DNA of 64,000 bases from Typhlomys cinereus (lineage: Eukaryota > Chordata > Mammalia > Rodentia > Platacanthomyidae), in NCBI GenBank assembly GCA_023101885.1, contig JALPQD010000087.1, positions 5,193,951 to 5,257,950 of the forward strand, given 5' to 3'. The notes beneath the pieces were generated by a model that worked only from the letters and a program-made list of their open reading frames with translations, was not told where the DNA came from and made no database searches. The translations under genes were made by a program, and so were the position numbers. Every line of letters starts with the position of its first letter. Position 1 is the first letter of the stretch. Positions 22,207 to 33,539 of the stretch are shown in pieces.

Positions 22207-24430
22207 TGTCAAGGTTTGAAATGTGTCCCCCACAGTCTCATGTGTTTGGCAAGGTCATGGCACCTTGAGAGGTGGAGCCTTGCTGGAAGAAGGCAGTCAC
22301 AGGGGGTGGGCCTTGAGGTGGATGAGTCCCACCCTACCTCCAGGAGAAGTCTGCCTTTGCAGCAAGCAGTCTTGCAGCTTTCAGCTTCTAAGATGTCTGC
22401 GGTGACTTAGCCTCCTTCAGTTTTGGCCAGCCAGCCATGCCGCCTCTACTTTAAGAGACTGTACTTTCCCTCTGGAACTGTAAGCTGAATAAACCTCCCT
22501 TTTTCCCTTAAGTTGATCGATTTTGGGTATCCTCTCACAGCAATAGTTAAGAGTAACCGTTACAGAAATTGGTACCAGGTAGTGGGAGATTGCTGTGAGA
22601 TTAAGAACAGCTGGTACCACAACGTGAAGTTGTTTGTGAAGCTGAGAGAAGTTGGTACCCAGCAGTATGGCCAATGCTGTGATGTGGCTAGTATGCCTTT
22701 GGAACTGTTTGTTGGGAGAAATATGGAGAACTTTGGGACTTTGTGCTGGGAAAGTCTTTGCATCTTGGCAGTTGGGCTAAAGGGACCTTTCTTGTGAGAG
22801 CTCAGAGGATAGCAATGCTGTGAGAGATGCAGGCAGTGGAAGCCCAGCTTGTGATGGTCCAGAGGGGAACAGAGACTGTGTTTGCAACTGGACGAGTGAC
22901 ACATGGAGCCATGTGTTGGCTGAGAGTTTAGTGAAGTTTTGCCCTTGTCCTGAAAGTTTGCCTGAAATTAAGCTGGAGGGCTTGGCGGAGGAAATTTCAA
23001 AGCAATGTAGTCTTGACAATGTGATATGGCTACTTTTTAGTTGTCTTCAGAATTATGAAAAAGAACAAAGAATCAGGCAGGAAGAAGCAAAAACTGTAAG
23101 ATCCGATGATGAAAAATACAATGGCAAACTTAAAGAGTTGAACCAAGAAGAAGCAGAGAACAAAATGGCTGTTGAAGAGATTAGCTTCATTTGTAAATCA
23201 AAGCCTGCTCTTAATTTGAATAATAGGAGAGGCCCTAGCTTGAGAGCAGGATCCTCAGGGAAGGCTCCCACTCATAAGAATGCAAATCCTTTCAGAAGAC
23301 TGGAGCTAAAGGGCGGAGTTCCAAAGCAAGAGTTGGTTTCTCTTACCAAGCAACTGCCCAGGAGTGAAAGAGATGGTCAACATAGAGAAGCAGAATCAGC
23401 TGTGATTCAAAGGGGCTAGTCTTGGCAAAGTCGTCCACGTGGTTCTGGTTTTAGAGGCATCAGTGATGCAAGAAGGAGGAGATCATGGAGTCCTCCTCCA
23501 AGATTTCAAAAATTGACAGAATCCAGGCATCATGAGGCAAGAAGCCTGCAGTTTAGAGGCCCAAGAAGGGCAGTTTGTGCTGTGGAGTTAAAGCCTGGTT
23601 TGCCATTGAGAAGTAAAGATGTTAGAGATTCCAGACACAACGTGGGACACCTGCCAAGGAGAGCTGTGTACCCTGGGAGGAGTCAGCTCAAGAGAGCAAT
23701 GTGTTCTATGGGCAGCTGCATTGGAGGGGTGGGACCAAAGCCCTTTGGAACTGAGATGATTTCAACAAGAGGCTCACCTGTTGGACTTGGAGCTACAAGA
23801 TTTGGAGTTTGTCCTGCTGGTTTTCGGTCTTGTTATGGACGGATCTTTCCTGGATATGCCCCCATTCTTTCCTTTTGGAATGGGAATGTTTATTCTGTGC
23901 CATTGTATGTTGGAAGTATGTAACTTGTCTTTTGATTTCACAGGAGGCTTTGGACTTTGGACTTTTGGACTGTTGGGGCTACCATTGTAGTCTATGAAGA
24001 CTTTTAAAGTTGGACTGAGTAGGGTTTGCATAATGAGATGGCAATGAGCCTGTGGGGGCCAGGGGTGGAGTGTCATGGTTTGAGATGTGTCCCTCACAGT
24101 CTCATGTGTTTGGCAAGGTCATGGCACCTTGAGAGGTGGAGACTTGCTGGAGGAAGGCAGTCACAAGGGGTGGGCCTTGAGGTGGATTGGTCCCACCCTA
24201 CCTCCAGGAGAAGTCAGCCTTTGCAGCAAGCAGTCTTGCAGCTCTCAGCTTCCAAGATGTCTGCGGTGACTTAACCTCCTCCAGCTTTGGCCAGCCAGCC
24301 ATGCCGCCTCTGCTTTGAGAGACTGTCCCTTCCCTCTGGAACAGTAAGCTGAATAAACCTCCCTTTCTCCCTTAAGTTGGTTGATTTTGGGTGCTTTCTC
24401 TCACAGCAATAGTTAAGAGTAACCATCACA
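22207..24430 (+). mobile_element. Complete ERVL-MaLR-type LTR retrotransposon (copy A)
   Basis: 5' LTR 22207-22564 and 3' LTR 24071-24430, both TG...CA and about 7-8 percent different by eye. The 5-bp target duplication CCTTC is at 22202-22206 and 24431-24435. After the 5' LTR the internal part begins GAAATTGGTACCAGGTAGTG, the typical start of MaLR internal sequence. Before the 3' LTR there is a purine-rich tract GTGGGGGCCAGGGGTGGAG. A polyadenylation signal AATAAA lies in each LTR (about 22487 and 24353). No reverse transcriptase is recognised, as expected for MaLR elements, which depend on other ERVL elements. Oriented with HHAT. Confidence 0.92.
22820..23419 (+). pseudogene. Open frame inside MaLR copy A (gag-like remnant, 199 codons)
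   Basis: The internal region of the MaLR keeps one open frame of 199 codons, rich in Glu, Lys and Asn (for example NYEKEQRIRQEEAKT). I recognise no conserved domain. In the sister copy at 36550-38735 the corresponding region (about 37150-37750) is interrupted, so the frame is not conserved between copies. Called as a remnant, not a host gene. Confidence 0.5.
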
Positions 24431-24734
24431 CCTTCTGTATCCTGGGACTTTGCATATGATTTCTGTTTCTTCTCTGTTCCTTTCCTCAAAATCTGTTTAT
24501 TGTGGAAAAGTCATTCGCCTATGGGGAGTGGCATTAGCAGCACTGAGAAGTGGTGCGTGTTCCCACGCGGCTGCTCCACGGGCATCTTACACAGGCGTAG
24601 CGGATCTCAAGCCAGGAACCTCTACCTCCCACTCACACCCGTGAGCGATTGTACACGTGGACACGTGCGGTTTTGTCAGGGAAGGCCTTAGCCACCAGCA
24701 CGCTTGGCACAGAAGCTCAGAGAACAGATGTCAT

Positions 24735-24812
24735 TCCTGAGACAGGCATCACCCTGGCTAGTCTAACTCCTGACAAGCCTCCCGCCTCAGCCTCCCACAG
24801 GCCACCATAATC
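24735..24812 (-). mobile_element. B1-type SINE fragment
   Basis: TCCTGAGACAGGCATCACCC, TGGCTAGTCTAACTCCTGAC and CCTCCCGCCTCAGCCTCCCA make the reverse complement of a B1 left arm. Confidence 0.65.
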
Positions 24813-25554
24813 TGGCTTTACCCTGCTTTCTAGGGTGTGTGGGGAGTTCAGAGCAGGACCAAGCTCCGAGTTGAGGGCTGTGCCAGCGTTCAGGGCCCCC
24901 GCAGGTCTTGGGGTGTTTATTTTCTGCGTGGTGTAATGACGTTGTGTCTCCTCGATGTTCTGCAGCCGTGGCTTCCGGAATGCGTGCCCCCCTCCCTCCG
25001 TGAGAGGAGTCGTGTGTTTGTGCAATTTGCTTTCCAGTCTTCCAATACAGTTTATTTAGATGGAATTTCGTCATGTTGTAGTTATAGGATCAGGGTCACC
25101 CACTATTTAGTACCTGTAGAACACCTGGGTTGTGTTCCTCCTCAAGAGATCGAGAAGCATGGCGAAAATAGTGATTCTTTCCTTTACTTGTTATTTTCCA
25201 CACTCTTGACTTCTTTCTGGAATCGAACATTTCTTTCCCTGACATTAGGTTCTGCCATGGGTTGGAGATGGTTTGGGTGTGCCCAGGGTGCCGTGTTGGA
25301 AGCTTGGTCCTTGGCAGTCCATACTGCAGGGTGCTGGACCCTCTAAGAGCGCAGCCTGGCAAGGAGGGAGCCTGGTGGGGTGTGACCTTACAAGGAGAGA
25401 CCTGGTTTTCTGGAATCCCAGCCTCTCCTGGCATTGGCTTTGTCCGACAGATCTTCTGTTTTCTGCTCCCCACACACACCATCCACTGTGAGCCTCGCCA
25501 AACTGGTGTCAGACACTTGACCTCCAATGTGATCTCAGTAGCTCTTTTTTAAAT
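24813..25554. other. Intron segment without recognised features
   Basis: Apparently unique; no exon found. Confidence 0.4.
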
Positions 25555-27062
25555 AAAGTACCCAGCCTTGGGAACCTCATTGCTGTAGCCAATGCATCTT
25601 CTTCTAGTTTCAGAAGAAAGGGAAACATACACGGCAGGGAATGAGGGGATGGGAGATAGGAGGGACAGAAGGACTTACTAAAAAACGTTAAGATTGTGGG
25701 ATGTAACCCCAAAAGAACCACCTGTGCTGTTAATATGTCAAAAAAAAAACCCCATGTCTTTTAAAGAAGGAACAAGAATAAGCAACCCTTAAGTAGAGGA
25801 ACTCAGAGAGAGGAAAATGGGGGGGAGGGGTTGAGCTGATCCAACTAGAAGTAACAGGAATGTGGCATTTCCTGATAAAATGTTGGTTGGAGAGGTCTTA
25901 AAGACCCCAAAATATTATAGGCTTTTGCCATTGCTCTTGGTTTTCTCTCCAAAACACTGTCAGTAAGACCCTATTACTGAAGATACAGCACATAAGGATC
26001 ACAGAAAATGGCAAAACACACCAACTAGAACTGGTCTGAGAACTTCCTCCCTGGATAGCTTACACAGTACCAGGGAATACTGTAGAAACTGCTGGGGGAG
26101 AGAAATAATCACAGGCCCCATCAACCTCATGAGATCTGCAAGTTGCAGTACAAATCACCATGGCAACAGTGTAATAGTGACTGTGAGTATCAAGGAGACA
26201 CCAGCAGCTTTCTCATTCAACACCCTGCTTGTCAGAATGGAACACATCCTATTACTGTTAACTGGAACAAGAACCTAAGAAAGGGAAGGAAATAGATCAA
26301 TAAGGAAAAGCAGCCAATGAACCTATAGGCAGGAAGACAGTTCACCAGACTGCTCTGTAAAGAGCTGCTATTGTGCCCATAGATTTGAAGAGCACTCAGC
26401 ACTCAGCCTAGAAGTCTCTTTACACAGAGGTAGAGGACAGGACAGGACGCAGCCTAGGCCAGTAGAAGAGCAGTGAAGTGGACAGCAATGGCCGCCATAA
26501 TGCAGAGTGCCAGTGACGCAGCAAGGCTCACCCAGAATCAGGCCAAGCTAATCTCCCCATCCTAAGGCTTAGGGAATCTCCAGGAAGAGGGGGTGGTGAG
26601 GTTGTAAGACTCTAAAGATGGAAGGTCCGCCTTTGGACAAAACATTCTATTCAAGGCAGGACTGATGAATCCAGGAACTCACTGCAGTGAGACTTGTCCT
26701 TACCAGACCTGCATATGACTGACACACCAACATGTCTTTGTAGACAATAGAGGAGCTCAAGGGAGATAAGAACATATGCGGTAACCTTGGGAACTGAAGC
26801 TGAATGAATGATGGGAAATGCTCCTATCAGTGAGGCGGCTTGAAGAGAGACAACTTTGTATGCCACAAGAAGTTTGAACCCTCCACAATAGACAAACCAA
26901 AGCAAACCCGAAGGTTCATAGAAGTAACCAGTCAGGAAGGTGGGAGGGAGTTGGATGGATTGATGAAGGGAAGGGGGAGGGATGGGAGGGAGAGGGGGCT
27001 GAGGGAAGCAGGGTGAGGACTTGCCATCCTTGTGAAACTAGAAAAATGAAGCAATAAAAGAG
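25555..27062 (+). mobile_element. Probable LINE-1 3' end (3'UTR-like), plus orientation
   Basis: About 1.5 kb of A-rich, stop-dense sequence that contrasts in composition with its GC-rich surroundings. It ends with a G-rich purine stretch (GGAAGGGGGAGGGATGGGAG, about 26970-27000), then AATAAA at 27051, like rodent L1 3'UTRs, which carry a guanine-rich polypurine tract near the end. No ORF2 is present. The assignment is inferred from layout; no L1 protein is visible. Confidence 0.45.
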
Positions 27063-27337
27063 GGAGATCTATGGATTGGATAAAGGGAGATGAACCTGTC
27101 CATGTACTGAGTCTGTTTGCTCTTGTGTGATCCAGGGCGAGCTGTAGGATCTGGGGAAGGGGGGATTATAACTAGTTGTGTTGTGGCATTAGATTGGTGA
27201 TGAGTTGAAGACGGGGGAATTATTTGCATTAATTAGGTCCTCAAGATTAAATTAATTGCTCTTTTGTGTGTATATGCATATGAGTTCGTGCATGTGTGTG
27301 TACAAGTGCATATATACACATGTACACATACGTGTGT
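27063..27337. other. Short segment with a TG/CATA-rich part
   Basis: Unique DNA followed at 27262-27335 by degenerate GTGTGTATATGCATATGAG-type simple sequence. Confidence 0.4.
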
Positions 27338-27750
27338 GATAGTTCGATATAGGTGTCGGCTTAAAAACGGAAGGTTGAGCTTTGGGCACACCAGTGAAGA
27401 ATTGATAGTTAAGGCCCCGAGCAAGCCTGTAGAGTATCTAATTGATGTGGAGGACCCAACCTGCGCTGGTAGGACCATTCCCTGGGCAGGTAGACAAGAT
27501 AGGGAAGCTGCTTCAGCACTTGGCATTCTGCAGCGCGCTTGGACAGACTCTGCTGTCTGCCGAGTGAGGCATGTTCCTCTCTCAGTGTCCCTGTGGATAC
27601 GGTGTGGCCAGTTCCCTCGGCTCCTGGTGTGGTGTGTGCTCTCCTGCCAAGCTGGACTAAGCATTGTAACTGAGAATCATCTTAAGAAAGAATAAATCCT
27701 TGTCGCCTAAGCACTTTGGTGGTGGAAGTATTGGCAGCGTGCAGGCAAGT
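27338..27750 (+). repeat. URR1/hAT-like interspersed repeat, copy 4
   Basis: Plus copy with AGGTGTCGGCTTAAAAACGG, AGGTTGAGCTTTGGGCACAC, TTGATGTGGAGGACCCAACC and near the 3' end GAAAGAATAAATCCTTGTCG, TTTGGTGGTGGAAGTATT. More diverged than copies 3 and 5. Confidence 0.6.
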
Positions 27751-27807
27751 TGCGCCAAGCTGGAAGCCAGAGATCACCGAGGACGGCCCTTGTCTGCTGC
27801 TGATTGC

Positions 27808-27995
27808 CTTGCTTTTGAGACAGGGTCTTCCATTTCTACCTGAAATGCACCGATTTGGTTAGGTGGACTGCAGAGTCCAGGAACGCCTGTCCCCCTGGTG
27901 CTGGGGTCACAGGCACGGGCCACACTTGGCTTGTTTTATGGCTCTGGCTTGAACTCAGGTCCTCCTGCTCGCAGCAAGATCTGGACCGAGCTGGT
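27808..27995 (-). mobile_element. Degenerate SINE (B4-like)
   Basis: TTTTGAGACAGGGTCTTCCA, then GTGCTGGGGTCACAGGCACG and TTGAACTCAGGTCCTCCTGC, follow the B1-like and tRNA-like halves of a B4 SINE in reverse. Confidence 0.6.
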
Positions 27996-28727
27996 TGTTC
28001 CCGAGAGGCCCCCCCTTCCCTTCAGCCTGCCTCTGACCTTGTGCACTGGTTGCCTGGCCAAGGCACTTCTGGAGGGCAGCGGAGATGAATGGCGCACAGC
28101 ACAGAGCGTCCCCCCAGCCTGCTGACCTCTCGCGCCCTGTGCCAGGATGGCAGATGTCTCAGCAAAGACTTGGCTATTTATAGAAAAAAGGATGAGCGCT
28201 GCCACCGAAGCATTTCATCTGTAAGGTGGGAGAGACCGTCGCGTCTGGAAATTGTGAGCGCTAATGTGATGTAGTTCAATTATTTTAGAACTCGCACAGC
28301 AGCTGCTGAGAGGAGACTCTCCCAGTAACTGCCGCGTGCGTCGTTAGTCTGGGTTCATCCAGGGAGCACCTCTTCAGTGCAGACCCCCGCAGAACCAGTC
28401 TGCCTCCGCTTCTTGTCTGAGGGGTCACCTGCTGTTGAGGTGAGCTGGCTCCTGATGTGACTGAAGGTCGCAGAGGCCTTTGCTCAGGTGCATGCGGCCT
28501 TGAGCTCATGCAAGCAAAGCAAATCCTGCTGCCTGGGCATAAGACACACACCGTCTAGTGTTTGTGTCGTGCTGTGAGGAGAGGTCGTTCTCTGCCACAA
28601 AAGCAGTTGTGTGGCCAGCGCACTCCAGCATGCGCCTGTCCTCGCCGGCTCAGCACCTGGACGGACGGACACAGCTGCTGCTTCCTATTCATCGGAGTCT
28701 TTTTTGTTTACAGGTGTTTATAAACTT
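27996..28727. other. Intron segment without recognised features
   Basis: GC-rich, apparently single-copy; no exon signals accepted. Confidence 0.4.
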
Positions 28728-28728
28728 A

Positions 28729-28780
<52 letters not shown>

Positions 28781-28787
28781 GTGTGTA

Positions 28788-28836
<49 letters not shown>
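28728..28836. repeat. Compound (TCTG)n(TCTA)n and (GT)n microsatellite
   Basis: Four TCTG and about ten TCTA units, then GTGTGTATGTGTATATGTG and about 19 GT units. Confidence 0.97.
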
Positions 28837-28837
<1 letters not shown>

Positions 28838-29025
28838 GTGTGTCCCTGTGAAGGGCCAAGGGTGACTTCAGGAGTCATCCTGGTTTGTTTCTATCTCCTT
28901 TTTGCTTCACTCTGGGATTTCCCAGATTCTGCCATCTTTTCTGCCACGTGGGACCTGGGATCTGAACTCAGGACCTTCTGCTTTCAAGGCAAACTCTTAA
29001 CCCCTGAGCCATCTCTCCAGCCCTC
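28837..29025 (-). mobile_element. tRNA/ID-type SINE, minus orientation
   Basis: GTGTCCCTGTGAAGGGCCAA, AGGAGTCATCCTGG and TGGGATCTGAACTCAGGACC, ending with CCCCTGAGCCATCTCTCCAG. Same family as 20166, 31100, 32165 and 35440, here in reverse, so the Pol III boxes are at the right end. The microsatellite at its left is its expanded tail. Confidence 0.85.
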
Positions 29026-29934
29026 CAATGGAGTCTTTAAGAGAATATATCCTCCAACCTAAATTATGTTCCGGTGCTTCTGTTACCTCGTTTCTCACCT
29101 AGTGTGTCAATCAGGGATCCGTTGCCCCCAGAAGCCAGTCCAGTCGTCTTAAAGGTGCAGAGCCGTGCTGCAGGGAGTTAGGATAGAGGGGCACAGGAGC
29201 AGTATAGAGTTTGCAAAGCCGCTCTGCAGAATGGTTCTTGCCGCTCAGCTTGAAGACCTGCTCTGGGTGTGATGGCGAGAACCATCCTGTTAGGGAGCGG
29301 CCGCACCCCAGGGGGGGGGCCCTGGAGTCTCCAGCAATGGGCTCTGCGCGCTGCTGTGGAAGCTCATTCGCCATCCCTATGCTCCCTTACTTTCAACTCA
29401 CTCGTTCTTCAGAAGCCAGGGAGAGACAGACGGGTTAGCTGCAAGGAATTCTGGGAGATACTTCTCACCATGCTGGTGGGTGTTGGCTTGGTGAGGAGTA
29501 AGCTGCACTGAGCGGTCCCTTGTGTGGACATGCCCACAGGGCACAGGCGCACGGGCAGATGGACACGGCAGATGGACACGGCTGCTCTCTCTTCAGCCCT
29601 TCCTCACACAGGCCTATGAAACTCGGTGACTTCTACATCGCCTTACTCCGCTGGCTGCAGACGACCTTGTAATCGACCTTGTGATGGGTGGCTGGCCTCG
29701 AGCGTTTTCGCTGAGCCCCTTTACATTTCTCTTCTTAGAGGAAGCTCTTGGCGTCTGACCCGGGAAGGCCCAGTCCACCACGTGCACTGTTCTCTGTGAA
29801 CTTGGGCACCTGAGTTTGCTCTTCAGCCTGTCTGCCTTTTACAAAAGGGATACAGGGTCCCAGGCTGGGGGACGGCGTTAGCAAGACACCTAGTCACGTG
29901 GAAAAGTGCCTTTGGGGAGGAGGGAGGGTGATCA
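29026..29934. other. Intron segment without recognised features
   Basis: No exon or clear repeat in about 900 bp; a doubled GCAGATGGACACG at about 29555. Confidence 0.4.
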
Positions 29935-30590
29935 GCTGTGCTGGAGGGGTCCAGCTGAGCTGGAGTGGCCTGGTCTCGGTGGGCACTGGGCACGGGTGCG
30001 GGATGGGTCAGGAGCCGGTCTGGATGGGTGCGTGTGTGGGATGGCGCTAGGAGCCAGTCCTGGTGGGCGCGGGTGCGGATGGGTCAGGAGCCGGCCTGGT
30101 GGGCGCGGGTGCGGATGGGTTAGGACCGGTCTGGGTGGGCGCGTGTGTGGGATGGGTCAGGAGCCGGGTGGGCGCGGGTGCGGATGGGTCAGGAGCCGGT
30201 CTGGGTGGGCGCGTGTGTGGGATGGCGCTAGGAGCCGGTCTGGGTGGGCGCGTGTGTGGGATGGCGTTAGGAGCCGGCCTGGTGGGCGCATGTGTGGGAT
30301 GGGTCAGGAGCCGGTCTGGTGGGCGCGGGTGCGGGATGGGTTAGGAGCCGGTCCTGGTGGGCGCGGGTGCGGATGGGTTAGGAGCCGGTCCGGGTGGGCG
30401 CGGGTGCGGATGGGTTAGGAGCCGGTCCTGGTGGGCGCGGGTGCGGATGGGTTAGGAGCCGGTCCTGGTCCTGGTGGGCGCGGGTGCGGATGGGTTAGGA
30501 GCCGGTCCGGGTGGGCGCGGGTGCGGGATGGGTCAGGAGCCGATCTGGATGGGCGCGGGTGCGGGATGGCGCTAGGAGCGCATCTGTGGT
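29935..30590. repeat. GC-rich G-run minisatellite, about 34-37-bp unit, about 18 copies
   Basis: Units contain GGTGGGCGCGGGTGCGGATG then GGTTAGGAGCCGGTC, with GGATGGGTCAG and GGATGGCGCTAG variants. Some units match the G-quadruplex pattern on the coding strand: GGGTGGGCGCGGG plus TGCGGATGGG. The array stops only about 105 bp before the HHAT exon at 30695. The pseudo-ORFs (GRGCGWVRSR) are artefacts. Confidence 0.96.
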
Positions 30591-30694
30591 CCCATAGAGC
30601 TTGGGCTCACGTTGGTTTTCTCTCCTGAGTGTGCCGTCCAGTCCACTGTGTTCTGACCCTGTGATGACGTCACTTCCTGTTCTGTCCTACTTAG

Positions 30695-30808
30695 GACCCG
30701 ATCGACTTCGAATGGAGCTTCTGGATGAATTGGGGGAAGCGGAGGCTGGTGTGGCTTCTCCTTGGCCACGCGGTGGTGTCACAGCTGGCCGCGCTGCTGG
30801 CCCGGAAG
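30695..30808 (+). CDS. HHAT: HHAT coding exon 3 (residues 54-91)
   Basis: A 114-bp exon (38 codons, phase 0 on both sides) between acceptor CTACTTAG and donor AAG/GTACGAG. The peptide begins DPIDFEWSFWMNWGKRRL, then VWLLLGHAVVSQLAALLARK, matching mammalian HHAT in length and pattern. The hydrophobic part, residues about 71-89, is the second membrane segment. At the position where human HHAT has Gln-Trp after Gly-Lys, this copy has two Arg, so positive charge before the membrane segment is raised. It is intact. A GC-rich minisatellite ends 105 bp upstream. Confidence 0.96.
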
Positions 30809-31099
30809 GTACGAGTCTGCACGTCCCGTTCATGTCCCTTTCTGCTTGGGAGCGGGAATCAGGAGATCCGTGGCTGGAAACAGTCACAGCCAATGTGAGT
30901 GTCAGATAAAGGCATCTTCATCCTCACCTGGGCAGACCGACGTCCTCCAGGTACTTTTCAAAAGGTTCCGAGTGAGTTAACTTAGGCTCGCGGGCTCCCG
31001 CCTGCGGGGTGAGCTAGAGAACCGCTCACTGCCGAGGCGAGTCTGCGCCTGTCCTTGGCACTGGGTGGGAGGAGAGAACTGCACTTTTTTTTAAAATTA
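30809..31099 (+). other. Start of HHAT intron (30809-41174)
   Basis: No recognised feature apart from an (ATT)n-like run at its end. Confidence 0.5.
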
Positions 31100-31357
31100 T
31101 TATTATTATTTAAATTGTGCATGTGTGCGTGTGTGTATGTATGTGTGTGTGCATGTGTGTAGAACCGTGGGCAAATTCGGGAACCACCATGGACGCCTCC
31201 ATCTCCTCCTTGTTTACTCTGCCCAGGGATTCACAGACTCCTCCCTACCAGGATCAGAAACACAGGCTGCCCCAGCTTGCCCCCAGCGTCTATACGTGGG
31301 GTCTAGGATCCGAACTCAGGACCTTCCGTCTGCAAGGCAGAGGCTTAACCCCTGATG
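31100..31357 (-). mobile_element. tRNA/ID-type SINE, minus orientation
   Basis: After an ATTATTATT and TG-rich tail: GTAGAACCGTGGGCAAATTC, AACCACCATGGACGCC, TAGGATCCGAACTCAGGACC and CAGAGGCTTAACCCCTGAT. It ends just short of the usual CTCTCCAGCC. Confidence 0.8.
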
Positions 31358-32060
31358 GGGGAGGCACGTGGGTCGCTGTGGCTGTTAGGTCAGAATTCCC
31401 ACAGTGCTTTGCTTGTGGCTCAGCCTGGGAGGGGGAGTGTTCTCGGTGGACAGCGCGCTCCCAGGGCTGGCTGCGGGGATCTGTCTGCCTTGGGGCCGAC
31501 TCCTGTCCAGGCCCCTGACAGATGCTGTCCGCAGCTCTCGGTTCCCAGCCAGGAAATGAGCCTGTGCTTGGAAAGTTACAAGTGCTTGCAAAGGACAAGG
31601 GAGTTGGATGACAAGCCGGGGGGCATGCTGGCTCCCTCGGGAAGTTCAGGGAGGTAATGACGTGGAGGGTGAGAAGCCCCGCAGCCCGGGGGCAGGGGCG
31701 AGGGCACAAGAGCTCCCTGGTTAGAGACGTGTGCGGATCGTGGCCCGTTCTTCAGCTCCTTCCAGAAGTGTGGCCCTTTCTGATCTTGTTCTTAGGTCAA
31801 CAACGTTCCCTTGTTTTTTTTAATGGGATATTGATTATTTTTATCCCAACTGGTGGCTTGTCTTTTGAAGTGGCCACAGCTGAGGTAATAGATGCTCTCA
31901 AGTCTGAGCGCCTATTAAAGGTCTCATCTAACTTTTGAACAGACTTAGTCATAAGTAACTGCTGGGTTGTGGCGGCTGCTGATCCCCAGCTGGCAATGAG
32001 CTCGTCTGTCTCAGCTCTCATGAGCTACTGCTGGTTTTTCTTTCCACGGATTGGTTTAGT
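31358..32060. other. Intron segment without recognised features
   Basis: Apparently unique sequence of about 700 bp. Confidence 0.4.
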
Positions 32061-32162
32061 AGTTCTCCTCCTCCTCCTCCTTTTCCTCCTCTTCTTCCTC
32101 CTCCTCCTCCTCCTCCTCCTCCTTTTCCTCCTCCTCTTCCTCCTCATCCTCCTCCTCTCCCT
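32061..32162. repeat. Polypyrimidine (CTC/CTT)n tract
   Basis: About 100 bp of CTCCTCCTCCTCCTTTTCCT-type triplets, the expanded tail of the next SINE. Confidence 0.95.
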
Positions 32163-32436
32163 GTGCGTGTGCTGCATGTGTGTTTGTGCGTGTGCAGTGT
32201 TTCTGTGTATGCACTGTGTGTGCCTGTGGAGACCCAAGGGTGACTTTGGGAATCATCCTGGATTACTTTACTTCCTTTTTGTTTCGCTCATGGGGTTTCT
32301 CAGGCTCCGCCTTCTAGAGCCGGAAGTTCAGCCTCTGCTGTTTGCACCTGGTGTTTTTACGTGGGATCGGGGATCTGCCCAGGCTCTTCTGCTCGGGGGG
32401 CAGAGGCTGAACCCCTGAGCTCTCTCTCCAGCCCAA
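32163..32436 (-). mobile_element. tRNA/ID-type SINE, minus orientation
   Basis: TGTGCCTGTGGAGACCCAAG, GGTGACTTTGGGAATCATCC, GGGATCTGCCCAGGCTCTTC and CTGAGCTCTCTCTCCAGCCC. Full-length member of the family. Confidence 0.88.
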
Positions 32437-32607
32437 TTTAGCCTTTTATCCCAAGATAGTGTTTCTAGAAATTACATTTTTCAATCCTAAAGTTACCCTG
32501 CCCACAGGTGAATGGCTAGTGACTTAGTACTCTTAAGCTTAAGAAAAAAAACAAAAACGAAGAACCCCACTAGCATCAGGCAAATGCATCTTTAGCACGC
32601 ATGTCAT

Positions 32608-33182
32608 ATGTCCACAGTCCCCTCAGCTCCACAGTCCCCTCAGCTCCACAGTCCCCTCAGCTCCACAGTCCCCTGGGGCTCCACAATCCCCTCAGCTCCA
32701 CAGTCCCCTCAGCTCCACAGTCCCCTGGGGCCCCACAGTCCCCTGGGGCTCCACAGTCCCCTCAGCTCCACAGTCCCCTGGGGCTCCACAGTCCCCTGGG
32801 GCTCCACAGTCCCCTCAGCTCCACAGTCCCCTGGGGCTCCACAGTCCCCTCAGCTCCACAGTCCCCTCAGCTCCACAGTCCCCTCAGCTCCACAGTCCCC
32901 TGGGGCTCCACAGTCCCCTGGGGCTCCACAGTCCCTTCAGCTCCACAGTCCCCTCAGCTCCACAGTCCCCTGGGGCTCTACAGTCCCCTCAGCTCCACAG
33001 TCCCCTCGGGCTCCACAGTCCCCTCAGCTCCACAGTCCCCTCAGCTCCACAGTCCCCTCAGCTCCACAGTCCCCTCAGCTCCACAGTCCCCTGGGGCTCC
33101 ACAGTCCCCTGGGGCTCCACAGTCCCCTCAGCTCCACAGTCCCCTGGGGCTCCACAGTCCCCTGGGGCTCTACGGTCCTCTC
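32608..33182. repeat. Minisatellite, 17/18-bp unit, about 33 copies
   Basis: Units CCACAGTCCCCTCAGCT (17 bp) and CCACAGTCCCCTGGGGCT (18 bp) are mixed in blocks. Larger blocks such as one CAGCT unit between pairs of GGGGCT units recur. Plus-strand frames are open (STVPSAPQSPQLH); this is not a gene. Confidence 0.96.
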
Positions 33183-33539
33183 CGGCAGAGGCTGTATCTT
33201 GTCCTGTGACTTTTTCTGAGCCCGTTTCAGGCCGCTCTGGGGACAGGATTGGGAGCCACCGTCCCTGTTCTTGGGGTGGGGGGGTCATGGCCGAGTGGGA
33301 AGTTAGAGGTGAGACCGGCTCTGACCACTTGTCGTGTCTGTCACAGTGTTGGCCATGTCAGCTGCAGCAGGGGCCTGCACAGGGAGTGGCCACACGGGCC
33401 ATTCTGGAGTCCCCAGGGCCTCCGAGGAGGTGTTTTTGAAGCTCCCCCAAGTGGCTCCCTGCAAGGCGCCATCAGATCCCGGGGGCCGGACAACCCCGAC
33501 TTCTCCTCTGCGGAGCACGCTGCCCAGGGCTGGGGGTGG
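33183..33539. other. Intron segment, GC-rich
   Basis: No exon recognised; GC-rich sequence leading into the CpG-dense segment. Confidence 0.35.

Noticed and set aside
22820..23419. 199-codon frame as a possible host gene
   Set aside because: Bounded by MaLR LTRs with a target duplication; it is internal retrotransposon sequence. Kept only as a remnant and as a finding.
28728..28836. Possible attachment or replication site in the TCTA/GT run
   Set aside because: Ordinary microsatellite tail of a SINE.
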